A program made the position numbers and the translations under genes. From a virus, in the IMG/VR virus record IMGVR_UViG_3300042898_001938, positions 1 to 39,477 of that record: a stretch of 39,477 nt of DNA; one strand, given 5' to 3'. Positions within the stretch are counted from its first letter, which is position 1. The number at the start of each line of letters is the position of its first letter. Below are positions 38,460 to 39,477 of this stretch, in pieces. Below the pieces are notes generated by a model, which had not been told where the DNA came from, ran no database searches, and saw only the letters and a program-made list of their open reading frames with translations.

Positions 38460-39239
38460 TTAGATAAACTTAATTAAGGCGCGAGCTTCTTTAACTGGAA
38501 TATCGGTCCAAGTCTTCCATTTAGAAGCGTCTTCGTTACGATATGTTTCGGATTTCCAAAGACTGCGTAAGAAAGTTTTGAAGCTTTCAAATTCGTCGCC
38601 ACCAGAGTTGTGTTCGGAGTCTCTGAATTTATTCTTTAAAACTCCTTGCGGCGTAATATCGCTAGATTGTTCACTGGCAACGATAACTTTGCCAGAACCT
38701 TTCTTGTCGATTTCATCTTCACCAACGATATGAATACCAAGATAATTACGAACTGCGCGGACGAAAGCGCGATTAGCTGCGATAGTTTCTAAAAACTTTT
38801 GGCCAAAACCGTCGGTATTTTCAGATGTAGCGTTAGCGACATCCATGTAAGAACAAGCTTCCCAACTATCTTCGCCAGCAATTTGATTGGTGCTTTCAAA
38901 ATTAGAAATCCAATCTACGGAACATACAGCAACTACATAATCTTTTTCGAGTTTAGGGAAAGTATAATAAATCCTGCTATAACCACGAAGTTTGGCGACT
39001 TCTTTAATTCCAGAAAGCTTGATCAGAAGCTTATTATCTTCTAATCCTTCGATAGAATCTGGAACTGGTTTACCAAAACGCTCAAACGCGCCTCTATTTG
39101 GATAGAGATGCGCTGGCTTGACCATAGCTCGCCAGTTGACGGAGCCATCTTGATTGAAAATATAATCTACGTTTTTTAACAACCCTCGTTCATCACGATT
39201 GGTCGGCTTGTTGAATGGTTTTGTGTTTGAATCGTTCAT
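38460..39239 (-). CDS. Hypothetical protein, 259 aa (possibly DNA-annealing related)
   Basis: Begins MNDSNTKPFNKPTNRDERGL. The central part has LLIKLSGIKEVAKLRGYSRI, a strand pair (KDYVVAVCSVDWISNFE) and a helix GQKFLETIAANRAFVRAVRN. The last segment (A..RA..RA.RN) resembles the helix of phage single-strand annealing and Rad52-like proteins, but this is a weak, single-segment likeness. The C-terminus has a WKTWTDIPVKEARALIKFI segment like a small binding domain. The function is not established. Confidence 0.65.
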   Translation of the reverse strand: MNDSNTKPFNKPTNRDERGLLKNVDYIFNQDGSVNWRAMVKPAHLYPNRGAFERFGKPVPDSIEGLEDNKLLIKLSGIKEVAKLRGYSRIYYTFPKLEKDYVVAVCSVDWISNFESTNQIAGEDSWEACSYMDVANATSENTDGFGQKFLETIAANRAFVRAVRNYLGIHIVGEDEIDKKGSGKVIVASEQSSDITPQGVLKNKFRDSEHNSGGDEFESFKTFLRSLWKSETYRNEDASKWKTWTDIPVKEARALIKFI

Positions 39240-39477
39240 CTTTTATAATGTGGAAGTGATCTAATTCCTCCCAGAAGACAGGGTCATCTACGACTTTCGC
39301 CAATCTGTCAAGCTTTGGTTGGTTATTTTTCCAAGCTAACTTACTGGCAAATACTTTTTCTTCTGAAAGGATTATTTTTTCAGAGGAAAACAAACACGTT
39401 TCATCTATCATGTCAATAGCTTTTACGGATTTTTTATCGAAAGCTTCATCTTTCTCTAAACCAAAATCAAAGAATTT
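39193..39477 (-). CDS. Hypothetical protein, partial (N-terminus beyond right edge)
   Basis: An open minus-strand frame enters from the right edge (KFFDFGLEKDEAF) and stops at 39193. It gives at least 94 residues; an internal ATG at 39411 is in frame, but the upstream part is equally protein-like. It is charged and helical (FWEELDHFHIIKDERFKH). It overlaps the gene starting at 39239 by 47 bases. No family is recognised. Confidence 0.6.
   Translation of the reverse strand, partial: KFFDFGLEKDEAFDKKSVKAIDMIDETCLFSSEKIILSEEKVFASKLAWKNNQPKLDRLAKVVDDPVFWEELDHFHIIKDERFKHKTIQQADQS

Overview
The window looks like part of a large, AT-rich genome of a virulent tailed phage of a Gram-negative host. The phage signs are rIIA/rIIB homologues, a lambda-type tail-tip series (L, K, I and J homologues), class Ia ribonucleotide reductase genes, three tRNA genes and many small overlapping unknown genes. 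The Gram-negative host is inferred from a CsgG lipoprotein, a CsgF homologue and a small signal-peptide protein that looks like an outer-membrane barrel. Nothing suggests a bacterial chromosome: no rRNA, no insertion sequence, no integrase.

Layout. 1-8711 is almost all minus strand: small unknown genes, tRNA-Leu, tRNA-Thr, a DUF1599/Nmad1 protein, rIIB and rIIA, a UV-damage endonuclease and a PD-(D/E)XK-like nuclease. One short plus-strand gene sits at 2144-2407. At 8730-9447 a repeat-bearing leader, tRNA-Gly and about 480 bases of hairpin-rich, gene-free DNA occur together; the last may encode a large structured phage RNA. 9448-13112 carries small minus-strand genes, ending with an A1S_2505-type macro-domain-like protein. 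13196-13447 is an isolated plus-strand gene.

The outstanding region is 13448-18633, minus strand. Five genes lie in one tightly coupled series, in transcription order: a CsgF homologue, a CsgG homologue, a secreted curlin-like repeat protein, a secreted FecR-domain protein and a CHASE2 membrane adenylate cyclase. Four of the junctions overlap or are 2 bases apart. This amounts to a phage-borne curli-type secretion and fibre module joined to an envelope sensor and second-messenger gene. No CsgE or CsgD homologue is visible.

18645-22739 continues on the minus strand with unknown genes, a glycosyltransferase-like protein, a deaminase, the barrel-like protein and an acetyltransferase-like protein. 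22770-34561 is a plus-strand late block for the tail tip. Its L, I and J homologues carry extra modules: PA14-like, chitin-binding-like, a von Willebrand A-like domain and shared repeat modules. The J homologue is split into two genes with a third between them. 34558-39477 returns to the minus strand with nrdB, nrdA, an acetyltransferase-like gene and two unknown genes, one open at the right edge.

How the parts may work together (inference): minus-strand genes act during takeover and metabolism (nucleotide supply, repair, rII functions, tRNAs for A-ending codons). Plus-strand genes build the adsorption apparatus. The curli-like module would export a fibre or open a channel in the outer membrane of the infected cell, while the cyclase may change host cAMP.
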